Positions 9,579 to 18,843 of a stretch of DNA of 64,000 nucleotides are shown here, in pieces (position 1 is the stretch's first letter; the number at the start of each line of letters is the position of its first letter). Source of the stretch: an uncultured eubacterium 1-6 (GTDB lineage Bacteria > Bacillota > Clostridia > Lachnospirales > Lachnospiraceae). The notes under the pieces were generated by a model, which did not search any database, was not told where the DNA came from, and worked only from the letters and a program-made list of their open reading frames with translations. The position numbers were made by a program, and so were the translations under genes. The DNA is taken from positions 23,687-87,686 of the forward strand of contig CAIFEZ010000016.1 of NCBI GenBank assembly GCA_903789595.1, given 5' to 3'.

Positions 9579-11210
9579 TTATGTATCAGACCTGGAGTAG
9601 GAATTCTTCATTTGATTGCTGAGTTCATAGAGAACCTTATCCAGGGTATCCGAGGCTGCTTCCTTCAGTGAATCCGCCATTTCCTGATTTGCCTGCTCGG
9701 CGAGTGCGTGAATCCGGTCATCTTTGCCGGAGGGGGTATCAGACGTCGAATCTGCGGCAATGGGATCTGACAGCGCATCCATCATCTTCGCATCGTATTT
9801 CCGGATGAGCTCATGTCCCTTTGCGCCGACAGCAAGCTGATACCGTTCGATATGGAAGAGGCTCTTGCCGTAGGAGGCATCTGTCATCGCGGCAATCATG
9901 CGGCTTGTCCAGTAGAAATTGTCCGTGGAAGCATGCTTACCGGTATTGGAGAGATATTCGGGAGTCGTGGTGACGTTGGCGTACATTGGAACCCACGTGT
10001 TAAACGCGTTCGACGCGAATGCGAGCCACTCGATGGTCCGGAATTCCTCCGGCTGGTACGGGCGAATCTGAATCAATGCCAGAAAATCGTTGCGGTTGAT
10101 GCCGATGGAGCGGTATGCTCCTCTTCTGCTGCTGTCTCCGTATGAAGCGTACGGATCATACGGGGTGCCCTGAAAATGAGAGGAAAGAAGATATTTTACA
10201 TCCTCGGGGGTGATCTTTCTCTCCGGAATCATGCTCCAGGGAATATCATCCGAATCCGGTCGGTAATCGGCGTGAGGACCGTCCCAGGCGGCAGAATGGG
10301 GATTCAGATAACGGGCCATGAACCATCCGCGCGGTGTGTTGTATACATGATCCGCGTCATCATGGCTTCCGAAAGCGTCCCTGGGATTGAAAACCCAATG
10401 CTTTGCCGTGGGCGGCTCGGAGCAGGAGCTGCTGTCTGATTTTGATTCGGAGTCTCCGGACGATCTGCTGAATCCGACCTCGAAATCCTGCGCATTGTCC
10501 TTCAGTGTCAGATCCAGATGATTCAGTGTAATGAATTCTCGGAGATCTGCGGAACACATGTAATTCTTCTGCTCGCCGAAGGCGTCGTCCATGTCGAACT
10601 CATCGATTCCCAGCTGATTCGGCATGATGACATACCGGTCATCCGGTACTCTTCTGGCGATCCAGTGGTGACCGCCGATACTTTCAAGCCACCAGATTTC
10701 GTCCTTGTCCTGAAAGGCCATTCCGTTTGATTCGTAGGTGCCGTATTTCTCGAGAAGGCTTCCCATGCGGGTCACTCCCTCGCGGGCGCTTTTGATATAG
10801 GGAAGTGTAAGAACCACGAGATCTTCTTCGCCGATTCCGCCGGGGACCTCCGGCTTTCCGTCCGCGGCGGGAACGAATTCCACAAGGGGGTCGGCGCCCA
10901 GCACGCGTTCATTGGTAGTAATGGTCTCCGTGGCAGTCATGGCTACATTGACTTCATTCACGCCGCTGGCAGCCCATATTCCTTCGCCCTCCAGCGCGTT
11001 CGGCACCGCTGTGTAGCGCATCGGATTGTCCGGAAGATCGATCTCTGCGTGGGACAGAACCGAGCGGTATCTGCGAGGCTGCTCCTCGGGATGGACCACC
11101 GTGAATTTCTTCGGGGTGTACTTCCCGGAGGGGGAGTCGTCATTTCTTGCAATAAAAGTAGATCCGTCATAGGTGGCCTTTCGGCCGACCAGTATTGTAG
11201 TACAGGGCAT
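9579..11210 (-). CDS. C69-family dipeptidase
   Basis: Starts MPCTTILVGRKATYDGSTFIARNDDS, the N-terminal nucleophile Cys signature of peptidase family C69. Confidence 0.9.
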   Translation of the reverse strand: MPCTTILVGRKATYDGSTFIARNDDSPSGKYTPKKFTVVHPEEQPRRYRSVLSHAEIDLPDNPMRYTAVPNALEGEGIWAASGVNEVNVAMTATETITTNERVLGADPLVEFVPAADGKPEVPGGIGEEDLVVLTLPYIKSAREGVTRMGSLLEKYGTYESNGMAFQDKDEIWWLESIGGHHWIARRVPDDRYVIMPNQLGIDEFDMDDAFGEQKNYMCSADLREFITLNHLDLTLKDNAQDFEVGFSRSSGDSESKSDSSSCSEPPTAKHWVFNPRDAFGSHDDADHVYNTPRGWFMARYLNPHSAAWDGPHADYRPDSDDIPWSMIPERKITPEDVKYLLSSHFQGTPYDPYASYGDSSRRGAYRSIGINRNDFLALIQIRPYQPEEFRTIEWLAFASNAFNTWVPMYANVTTTPEYLSNTGKHASTDNFYWTSRMIAAMTDASYGKSLFHIERYQLAVGAKGHELIRKYDAKMMDALSDPIAADSTSDTPSGKDDRIHALAEQANQEMADSLKEAASDTLDKVLYELSNQMKNSYSRSDT

Positions 11211-11243
11211 TTGGTTATTCCTTTCTGTATGCTTCTGAAATCA

Positions 11244-11351
11244 TTACTTCTTCTTCTTTGCATTCTTGCGTGCCAGAGCCGCAAGCTGCTGCTGCATCTT
11301 CTTCTCTGCTGCCTTTTTGCTATCCTTGTTCTTTCCGCCAAGCTTGCTCAT
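11244..11351 (-). CDS. 35-aa highly basic microprotein
   Basis: MSKLGGKNKDSKKAAEKKMQQQLAALARKNAKKKK; start codon and stop in frame; immediately upstream of the C69 peptidase gene. Below ORF-track size cutoff. Confidence 0.5.
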   Translation of the reverse strand: MSKLGGKNKDSKKAAEKKMQQQLAALARKNAKKKK

Positions 11352-11508
11352 TGTAAAACCTTCTTTCTTTCTATGATCTGATCTATATTGTATCACGATT
11401 TGATGGGGTGCGTCACACGAGATGAACCGCGCTTTACAGGTTTTGTCCCGTCATCGTGTCAACTGCCGCAGAGCAATGAGCGATTTGCATACCCGGTGTT
11501 TATGTAAA

Positions 11509-11604
11509 CGAGATTAAACGCGCTTCGCGGGTTTTATCTCGCTATCGCGACGCTCGCCTCACACGAATACTTGGCATTCGTCTGTGGCTCGCTGTTCGCG
11601 TAAA
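11509..11604. repeat. Dispersed palindromic element, family I, copy A
   Basis: CGAGATTAAACGCGCTTCGCGGGTTTTATCTCG hairpin followed by GCGACGCTCGCCTCACACGAATACTTGGCATTCGTCTGTGGCTCGCTGTTCGCGTAAA. Confidence 0.85.
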
Positions 11605-11684
11605 AAAAGAGCCGCACCCCTTCCGGGATCCGGCTCGCTTCTGGATCTTTGAGAAAAAATCCGGGACTCTGCTGCTGCGTCCGA

Positions 11685-11882
11685 TCAGAGCTCCACGAAG
11701 TTATCGGCGTCTCCGTCTGCCACGTAGTAAGCGCGGTTCTCCTCAGGCTTTACATAGATGGTGAGATCCTTCGCCTTCGGGGCGGCTGCCTTTACTCTGT
11801 CAATGATCTCCTTTTCAGTATACTGTCTGCCGCCGTACTGAAGAATTACGTCTGCCTTAACTGTGCTCTTTCTAACTGCCAT
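11685..11882 (-). CDS. Small conserved protein, DUF6465-like
   Basis: MAVRKSTVKADVILQYGGRQYTEKEIIDRVKAAAPKAKDLTIYVKPEENRAYYVADGDADNFVEL. Confidence 0.6.
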   Translation of the reverse strand: MAVRKSTVKADVILQYGGRQYTEKEIIDRVKAAAPKAKDLTIYVKPEENRAYYVADGDADNFVEL

Positions 11883-12150
11883 GTCCATTTACCTCTTTCA
11901 CTTAATTCGGTTTACAGTGGATGCCATATCAAATGCAGGATATCTCAAATGATATGGTATATATAAATTTAGTAGACCGTTACTGTAAAAAGTGTATCAC
12001 AATTATGTTCGTAATGTATACATTCTTTTCCCGGATTTTGCAGGAAACTATGTGCATTATGAACAAATGTCAGAGAGCTTGCGGAATGATCAACAGGTGA
12101 ACAATTCGGGATTGCATTTGCAGGCGTCAGGCAGCTTCTCATTCCCGCGT

Positions 12151-12276
12151 TCAGATGACGGAGGATTCGTCATCCTCTTCTTCCATATAATCGATATACT
12201 CAGACTCACACGCAAAAAGCATATATCCGCCGTCAACATAACCCATAAAACCATCGCTGATTGAATAACCTTTCAT
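12151..12276 (-). CDS. 41-aa small protein of the MKGYSI-DGFMGYV type seen in Lachnospiraceae
   Basis: MKGYSISDGFMGYVDGGYMLFACESEYIDYMEEEDDESSVI with strong RBS (AGAAGGAGG) upstream. Not in the ORF track. Confidence 0.6.
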   Translation of the reverse strand: MKGYSISDGFMGYVDGGYMLFACESEYIDYMEEEDDESSVI

Positions 12277-12475
12277 AGAAAGCCTCCTTCTCATTATCGA
12301 AAATGAATGGAAAACAAATAAAGAATGAAGGAATGAAAAGAACGTTATCGATGTCTTTTCATGTGATTCAGGATGGCTTCATTATGACAGATGCATGATA
12401 CAAAAATATGCACAATGAACGCGAGTTAGAAACTTTATGTAAATTTAAATTCGAATATATATTCTAAAACGGCTG

Positions 12476-12573
12476 CTGTTCACGTGCCAATAAAACATCA
12501 AAGATTTTACAGCCGGTTTGCGAAGGGCAACAGGACTGTAAAATCCTTGCCGTATAGAAACGGGTGTGAACAG
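12476..12573. repeat. Palindromic dispersed element, family II, copy 1 (98 bp)
   Basis: CTGTTCAC...GATTTTACAG CCGGTTTGCGAAGGGCAACAGGA CTGTAAAATC...GTGAACAG nested inverted repeats. Confidence 0.75.
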
Positions 12574-12713
12574 AATAACCTTAAACAGCCTGCCGGCGAT
12601 CACGCACTACAGGAAAGGAAGCATATTCCATCAGATTTATGTGCACTTTCTGAGCGGATTGTGCTATAATGGCCACATTAAAGCAGAACGCTTTAGAAAA
12701 ATCAAGAAAACAG

Positions 12714-12803
12714 ACTGGGGAGCCCGATGCATCGGGCTGAGAGGACAGATTTTGAGCTGTTGACCCATGAACCTGATTTGGATAATGCCAACGTAGGGAG
12801 CAT
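12714..12803 (+). ncRNA. TPP (THI-box) riboswitch
   Basis: CTGGGGAGCCCGATGCATCGGGCTGAGAGGAC...GACCCATGAACCTGATTTGGATAATGCCAACGTAGGGAGCAT matches the THI-box core; upstream of thiW/thiM. Confidence 0.95.
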
Positions 12804-12834
12804 CGCTGTTATTTACGCGGACAACGTATGTATG

Positions 12835-12865
12835 CAGACTGTCGTTTGGCAGTCTGTTTTCTTTT
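12835..12865 (+). terminator. Rho-independent terminator downstream of TPP riboswitch (expression platform candidate)
   Basis: CAGACTG TCGTTTGG CAGTCTG TTTTCTTTT. Confidence 0.75.
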
Positions 12866-13145
12866 GTGCGGAATCCCGGGGACACCACCTGATTTCGCTG
12901 TATAAAAAGGTTATGCATATTCTGACTTCCTGAGGTGTATTCAACCTATCATGCATATTTTGCACAGAAGAGGATCCGGGCGGAGGAGGTGAAGTGCCGG
13001 AAGAGTATGCTGCTCCGACTGTGAAAATCCAGGGTGTACATTCACGGAGGCGTCGGTATCGTGAGGAATTTTGATGCCTGGAAAGTGTCAAAATTCTCTG
13101 AAGAATGGATCATCAAATAGAAATGAGAGAAAGAAGGATCTGAAT

Positions 13146-13724
13146 ATGAATGAAGAAATGAATCCAGTCACGGTTCCGGCGGAAAAGGCGGCAGCTCAGA
13201 CCGGTTTGCACACCAGGTCTGTTTCCGGAGGAATCTCTTTGAAAAAAATGGTATTTACCGCTATGCTTGCCTGTCTCGGATTTATGCTGAATACCTTTGT
13301 GTGGTTTCCGCACATGGCTCCGTTTCAGCATTTCTGCAATGTCATGGGAGCGGTTTTTCTCGGCCCGTGGTATAATTTCGCCGCGGCCTTTCTGACCGGC
13401 TGCATGCGGGTTGCTCTGGACGGCTGCGATTTTCAGGCGGTGATCGGCGCGATTTTCGGTGCCCTGCTGTCCGGTTTTCTGTACACGAAAACGCATAAGC
13501 TCTGGGCGGCGTGGATCGGAGAAGTCATCGGGACCGGCGTCATCAGTGCGGTACTCGCGAGTGCGATTTTTAACGTGGCGCTTCACATCAAATACGCGCT
13601 CTTCTACCTGATTCCATACTACGCTCCGGCCTCGGCGATGGGAGCAACCCTTGCTATTGCCGTTCTTCTCGTGCTGAAGCGGTCAAAGGCTCTGCCGAAG
13701 ATGCAGGCGCAGCTGAACAGATGA
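13146..13724 (+). CDS. thiW: ECF-type thiazole/thiamine precursor transporter S component (ThiW-like)
   Basis: Multi-TM protein (LKKMVFTAMLACLGFMLNTFVWFPHMAPFQHFCNVMGAVFLGPWYNFAAAF) downstream of TPP riboswitch and next to thiM. Confidence 0.85.
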   Translation: MNEEMNPVTVPAEKAAAQTGLHTRSVSGGISLKKMVFTAMLACLGFMLNTFVWFPHMAPFQHFCNVMGAVFLGPWYNFAAAFLTGCMRVALDGCDFQAVIGAIFGALLSGFLYTKTHKLWAAWIGEVIGTGVISAVLASAIFNVALHIKYALFYLIPYYAPASAMGATLAIAVLLVLKRSKALPKMQAQLNR

Positions 13725-13850
13725 CCGTGTAAGCGGTATGGGACCTGCGGCGCGGCGTGGGAATTGATGCAGCATGCGGCACTGTTGACGGCATGAATAC
13801 TTATGGAATGCAATAATGCAAGATTGGAAGGTAAGGAAGGAATCAGAAAG

Positions 13851-14693
13851 ATGAACTATGGGGAATCCCTGCGAAGGGTGCGTGAAACGAAGCCGGCGGT
13901 GCAGTGCATCACTAATTTTGTCACGGTTAATGACTGTGCGAATATTATTCTGGCGGCGGGAGGAACGCCGTCGATGACGATGGACGTCCGCGAGGTCCGC
14001 GAGGGCGTGGAAGGCATGGACGCCCTTGTCTGCAATCTCGGCGCGATAGAATCGGTAGACAGTATGATCATTGCGGGACAGCATGCGAATGAGCTTGGAA
14101 TTCCGGTTGTTCTGGACCCGGTTGCTGCCGGGAACACAACGCTGCGGCGGTACAGTATTCGGGAGCTGCTGGAGACCGTTCATTTTACCGCGATCCGCGG
14201 AAATGCCTCCGAGATCCGCGCGATCGCCTCCGGGGGACTTGAGGCTAGAACCGGACGCGGCGTGGATGTCAGCGCGGAGGATGAGATCAGGGCGGAGAAT
14301 CTGAAAAAGACCTCAGAGATGGCGGAGGCGCTCTCCCTGCGAATCGGGAGTGTGATCGCAGTATCCGGGGAGACCGATATCGTGACGGACGGAGTACGGA
14401 CAGTGATCCTCCGGAACGGCTGCGCCACGATGGCGAGAATCACCGGAAGCGGCTGTATGGTAACTTCTCTGATCGGCGGATTCTGCGGCGCCGACAGAGA
14501 CAATCCCTTCCGTGCTGTGGTGAGCGCCATGACGATTATGGGACTTGCGGGGGAGACCGCAGAACAGCAGCGTCTGCGAAAGGGAACCGGGAACGCTACC
14601 TTCCGCACGGATTTGATCGATGCCGTCTTCAATATGACGCCGGAACAGGTGGATCAGGGCATCCGGTGTCAGGAGGAACAGAGGGATGCGTAA
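13851..14693 (+). CDS. thiM: Hydroxyethylthiazole kinase
   Basis: PAVQCITNFVTVNDCANIILAAGGTPSM, VLDPVAAGNTTLR, ITGSGCMVTSLIG motifs. Confidence 0.95.
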   Translation: MNYGESLRRVRETKPAVQCITNFVTVNDCANIILAAGGTPSMTMDVREVREGVEGMDALVCNLGAIESVDSMIIAGQHANELGIPVVLDPVAAGNTTLRRYSIRELLETVHFTAIRGNASEIRAIASGGLEARTGRGVDVSAEDEIRAENLKKTSEMAEALSLRIGSVIAVSGETDIVTDGVRTVILRNGCATMARITGSGCMVTSLIGGFCGADRDNPFRAVVSAMTIMGLAGETAEQQRLRKGTGNATFRTDLIDAVFNMTPEQVDQGIRCQEEQRDA

Positions 14694-15342
14694 AAAGTAC
14701 GCGATTTTTGATGTGGACGGCACGCTGGCAGACTCGATGCGGTACTGGGACCGCCTCGCGGAGGACTACCTCGGACGCCTCGGCATTCCCGCATCCCGGG
14801 AGGACCTCGCGCCGATTGAGACCATGACCATGTCCGAGAGTTCGGCGTATTTTATCCAAAGATACCATCTTGCAAAAACTCCGGAAAAGGTGATGGCGGA
14901 GATGTTTTCACTGATACGGAGGCATTATGAGGAGGATATTCCGCTGAAGGAAGGAGCCGCCTGCTATCTCAAAAGGCTCCGGGACCGCGGCGTGCGCATG
15001 TGCGTCGCAACGGCCAATGACGCAGCGCTGTCTCAGGCGTGCTTCCGCAGGAACGGGATCCTGAGCTATTTCGACTTTTTTGTGAGCTGTGATGAAATCG
15101 GCAGGGGAAAACGGGACCCGTACATCTATGACTTCTGCCGGGACAGAATGGCCCGCGAGGCGGGCACTTCTCTTCTGCCCTCCGACGTTGCGGTATTTGA
15201 GGACGCCGCGTATTGTCTGGAGACCGCTTCGGGCGCCGGGTACTATACGGTCGCAAAGTTCGAACGGAGCTATGAAAAGGACTGGGAGAGAATCCGCGGA
15301 ATTGCCGACGAATCCTATGTGAGCTGGAAGGACGCAGTGTGA
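14686..15342 (+). CDS. HAD-family phosphatase (beta-PGM-like)
   Basis: Starts MRKKYAIFDVDGTLADSM; overlaps thiM end by 8 nt. Confidence 0.9.
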   Translation: MRKKYAIFDVDGTLADSMRYWDRLAEDYLGRLGIPASREDLAPIETMTMSESSAYFIQRYHLAKTPEKVMAEMFSLIRRHYEEDIPLKEGAACYLKRLRDRGVRMCVATANDAALSQACFRRNGILSYFDFFVSCDEIGRGKRDPYIYDFCRDRMAREAGTSLLPSDVAVFEDAAYCLETASGAGYYTVAKFERSYEKDWERIRGIADESYVSWKDAV

Positions 15343-15430
15343 CCTTTAAAACAAGGTGCGTCAATGCGGCGGACGGCAGAAAAACCACTGTTCACGGCAT
15401 GTGGAAAATATCCATTTTTTCAGCGAAGCC

Positions 15431-15505
15431 TGAACAGAAACAGAAATAGAAACAGAGATAGAGATAGAAGCAGAAAGAGAAAGAGAAACAGAAACAGAAA
15501 CAGGC
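15431..15505. repeat. Degenerate hexanucleotide (GAAACA/GAGATA-type) tandem repeat
   Basis: gaacagaaacagaaatagaaacagagatagagatagaagcagaaagagaaagagaaacagaaacagaaacagg. Confidence 0.85.
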
Positions 15506-15565
15506 TGCCGCAGATGTGTAATCCGAATCAGAAAATGAAACCGGAAAACACATCCGCGGCAGCCT

Positions 15566-15620
15566 TTATCTACGCGAACAGCGAGCCACAGCCGAATGCA
15601 GAGTATTCGGGTGCGGCGAG
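15566..15620. repeat. Dispersed element, family I, copy B (half copy without the hairpin)
   Basis: TTATCTACGCGAACAGCGAGCCACAGCCGAATGCAGAGTATTCGGGTGCGGCGAG. Confidence 0.75.
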
Positions 15621-15628
15621 AGGCAATA

Positions 15629-16801
15629 TCAGATTCTTGCGACTCCGCTCTCGCGGGCAGCCTTAGCGACAGCCTCGGCAACAGCGGTCTTTACTCTCGG
15701 ATCGAAGGCCTTCGGAAGGATGTAATCGGCAGAAAGCTCCTCGTCGGAGACAAGTCCTGCGATCGCCTTTGCGGCGGCAATCTTCATCTCGTCATTGATG
15801 TCAGAAGCGCGTACATCCAGAGCGCCGCGGAAAATGCCCGGGAAGCAGAGAACATTGTTGATCTGGTTCGGGAAGTCGCTTCTTCCGGTGGATACTACAG
15901 CCGCGCCTGCAGCCTTTGCGTCGTCCGGGAAGATTTCCGGTACCGGGTTAGCACATGCAAAAATGATCGGATCCTTTGCCATGCTGCGGACCATATCCTG
16001 TGTCAGTGTACCCGGCGCGGAAACGCCGATAAATACGTCTGCGCCCTTGATGACATCTGCGAGAGTGCCGGACTCGTGACAGCGGTTTGTGATCTTTGCC
16101 ATCTCCTCCTTAACCGGGTTCAGGCCTTCCCGTCCCTCATAGATTGCGCCCTTGCGGTCGGTCATGATGACGTTCTTAAGTCCCATGGAGATCAGCAGCT
16201 TGATGATGGCGATTCCCGCAGCGCCGGCTCCGGATGTCACGATCTTGATGTCCTCGATATTCTTGCCGACAACCTTGAGTGCGTTCATCAGACCTGCGAG
16301 GGTGATAACGGCGGTTCCGTGCTGGTCGTCATGGAAAATCGGGATATCGGTGCATTTCTTCAGCTTCTCTTCAATCTCAAAGCATCTGGGAGCCGCGATA
16401 TCCTCCAGGTTGATGCCGCCGAAGGAACCGGAAATGAGGGAAACGGTCTTCACGATTTCGTCGACATCGTGTGTTTTTACACAGATCGGAATGGCGTCAA
16501 CATCGCCGAAGGCCTTGAACAGCGCGCATTTTCCTTCCATAACCGGCATTCCTGCCTCCGGTCCGATGTCTCCGAGGCCAAGCACGGCGGAGCCGTCTGT
16601 TACAACCGCTACGGTATTCCATCTTCTGGTCAGTTCGTAGCTCTTATTGACATCCTTCTGAATCTCCAGACAGGGCTGTGCTACACCGGGGGTATAGGCG
16701 AGACTCAGCGCTTCTGCGCTGTCTACATCAGCTCTCAGCTTGATTTCAATTTTACCCTTCCACTCATAGTGCTTTTTCAGGGATTCCTTAGCATAATCCA
16801 T
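15629..16801 (-). CDS. NAD(P)-dependent malic enzyme
   Basis: MDYAKESLKKHYEWKGKIEIKLRADVDSAEALSLAYTPGVAQPCLEI..., VTDGSAVLGLGDIGPEAGMPVMEGK. Confidence 0.95.
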   Translation of the reverse strand: MDYAKESLKKHYEWKGKIEIKLRADVDSAEALSLAYTPGVAQPCLEIQKDVNKSYELTRRWNTVAVVTDGSAVLGLGDIGPEAGMPVMEGKCALFKAFGDVDAIPICVKTHDVDEIVKTVSLISGSFGGINLEDIAAPRCFEIEEKLKKCTDIPIFHDDQHGTAVITLAGLMNALKVVGKNIEDIKIVTSGAGAAGIAIIKLLISMGLKNVIMTDRKGAIYEGREGLNPVKEEMAKITNRCHESGTLADVIKGADVFIGVSAPGTLTQDMVRSMAKDPIIFACANPVPEIFPDDAKAAGAAVVSTGRSDFPNQINNVLCFPGIFRGALDVRASDINDEMKIAAAKAIAGLVSDEELSADYILPKAFDPRVKTAVAEAVAKAARESGVARI

Positions 16802-16913
16802 TTGCTTATCCTCCATATATGATATAAATAAAAAATGATGCAGTGCCGTGAAAGCTGTAAAGACATCTCTTCCGGAACAGGTTACCACTCCGGAAGCATT
16901 GCTGTAAAGGGAA

Positions 16914-18044
16914 TCAGTAGTTTCCGGCGAAGAAGCTGGAGTCCTTATTGACCTGATATCCCTCGAAGTATTTGCCAAAGTCCATATGCAGGTAGGAGCA
17001 GAGATTGCTGAGCTCAACCATCGTATTGTCGTTTACCGGAATGCCGTTTTCTCTTCTGTCCTTCTCTGCAAAAATTTCCTTCTCTCCATGCGTATAGATC
17101 TGCTCCTGGCCTTCCGCCTTCGGGCTCTCGCGAAGTCTCTGAAGGTAATCGGAGAAGTTTTTCTTGATGGCTTCCGCATCTCCGAAGAAGGAAGGATTAA
17201 CTGCGATGAAGCCGTGGCAGATGCCGGTCTTATCCTTGAAGGTGCAGCACTGATCCGAGTTCACGCCGTTTGAGAGAATGGAGCTGAGGATCTCGCAGAC
17301 CATGCCCCATCCGTAGCCCTTGTGGCTTCCGGTCAGAGGATCATTTCCGCCGAGCGGCATGATGCCGCCGCCCTTCTTCGCCACAATGTTGGACAGAACG
17401 GTCGGCGCGTCGCTGCACGGATTTCCGTTCGCGTCGAGAGCCCATCCGTCTGGCAGCGGTTTTCCTGCCTTATTGTACATCTCGAGCTTTCCTCTGGTGA
17501 CAACCGTTGTGGAGGCGTCGAAGAGGAAGGGGAAGGGATCCGCCGGAACGGCAACCGCAATCGGATTAGAACCGATCATAGCTTTCCTTCCGAAGGTCGG
17601 AACCATGATCGCCTCCGAGTTGGTCGCTGCGACGCCGATCAGTCCCTGATCGCTCGCCATTTTCGCGTAGTATCCGGCAATTCCGAAATGATTGGATTCA
17701 CGGACAGACACGATTCCGACACCGGTAGTTTTCGCTTTCTCGATCGCCTTGTTCATGGCAAAATAGGCATTGAGCTGTCCCATTCCGCTGTGTCCGTCGA
17801 TAACCGCGGATACGGGCGTCTCAAATACAACCTCAGGTTTTGCGGTCGGATGAATCGTTCCCTTCTCGATACCCTTGTGGTAGCGGACCATTCTCTGCAT
17901 GCCGTGGCTTTCGATTCCGTAGAGATCGGCGGTCAGCAGAACGTCTTTGATGATTTTTCCCTCGTCATCGGAAAATCCGAAGTTGTGAAAAACATCGGTG
18001 CAAAAACGATTCAGAGTTTCATAGCTCCATTTTACGTACCCCAT
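16914..18044 (-). CDS. Ldh/LDH2-family malate/lactate/ureidoglycolate dehydrogenase
   Basis: YGIESHGMQRMVRYHKGIEKG, AVIDGHSGMGQLNA, SNHFGIAGYYAKMA motifs of the LDH2/MDG2 family. Confidence 0.9.
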   Translation of the reverse strand: MGYVKWSYETLNRFCTDVFHNFGFSDDEGKIIKDVLLTADLYGIESHGMQRMVRYHKGIEKGTIHPTAKPEVVFETPVSAVIDGHSGMGQLNAYFAMNKAIEKAKTTGVGIVSVRESNHFGIAGYYAKMASDQGLIGVAATNSEAIMVPTFGRKAMIGSNPIAVAVPADPFPFLFDASTTVVTRGKLEMYNKAGKPLPDGWALDANGNPCSDAPTVLSNIVAKKGGGIMPLGGNDPLTGSHKGYGWGMVCEILSSILSNGVNSDQCCTFKDKTGICHGFIAVNPSFFGDAEAIKKNFSDYLQRLRESPKAEGQEQIYTHGEKEIFAEKDRRENGIPVNDNTMVELSNLCSYLHMDFGKYFEGYQVNKDSSFFAGNY

Positions 18045-18160
18045 TGTACTGCTCCTTTATAAATCATTTTTTTGGTATCTTTAATTGGTAATACCAATAT
18101 AACACCGCCAATATTGAAATTCAATGATGATTTCATGGAAGGATAAGCCAAAAACGGTGT

Positions 18161-18400
18161 CTGTTCATACCCAACTCTGTACGGCAAGGATTTTACAGTC
18201 CAGTTGCCCTTCGCAAACTGGCTGTAGTAAAGTTTTATCCTGATTTTATGAAGCTGCGGAACTCCTCAGGCGCAAGCGCCTTCGTCAGACAGTCCTCGCT
18301 ATCCACTTCATGAAGAATTCACGGATAAAACTTTAAACAGCCAGTAATGCTCCGGCAAAGGGACTGTAAAATCTTTGCCGCTTTAGTGGCGCACGAACAG
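18161..18400. repeat. Palindromic dispersed element, family II, copy 2 (240 bp, longer form)
   Basis: CTGTTC...GGCAAGGATTTTACAGTCCAGTTGCCCTTCGCAAACTGGCTGT...GGACTGTAAAATCTTTGCC...GAACAG; the 31-nt core is near-identical to copy 1 on the opposite strand. Confidence 0.75.
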
Positions 18401-18843
18401 TAACTAAAATGGGAAGGGGTGAGAAAAGCTGCGGCGAGGTCTGTCTCGAGCTTTGCCGCAGCCATAGGGGAAGTATTTGAGAAAGCATCGTGCCGAAGGG
18501 TTAAGTGCTCACATTACTCATCAAGCGCCGGATCATGGATGCTGAAAATGAGTGAGAGAATAGAGAGTCCTAGAAGGACGAACGGTGACATGCCGGATAT
18601 AAAGCTTCCAAATGGTCCGGAAACGAAAAAGCCGACGATACAAAGCAGGGCCAGAACGAGGCGTTAATAATATCTGATCCGGCGGACCGAGAAAATGCAT
18701 GTCTTCGGCCGTAAAAACGGAAGGTTTCGATGGTAATATATATACGCTCATGATATAGTAACAGTGTTTATGTATAAGTCCGGTTAAGATGATTCTGATC
18801 TGCAAGGACCGGAATGTCTGGCGAAGTGAGAGCGGTGAAACAG

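Noticed and set aside
15364-15681. ORFs with NRNRNRDRDR or VSVSVSLSLSASISISVS tracts
   Set aside because: Translations of the hexanucleotide repeat and dispersed repeat copy B, not convincing proteins.
18415-18667. Possible small membrane protein on the minus strand (LALLCIVGFFVSGPFGSFISGMSPFVLLGLSILSLIFSIHDPALDE)
   Set aside because: The hydrophobic pattern looks protein-like, but an upstream stop and the lack of a usable start codon mean it could only be a remnant; not supported as a gene.
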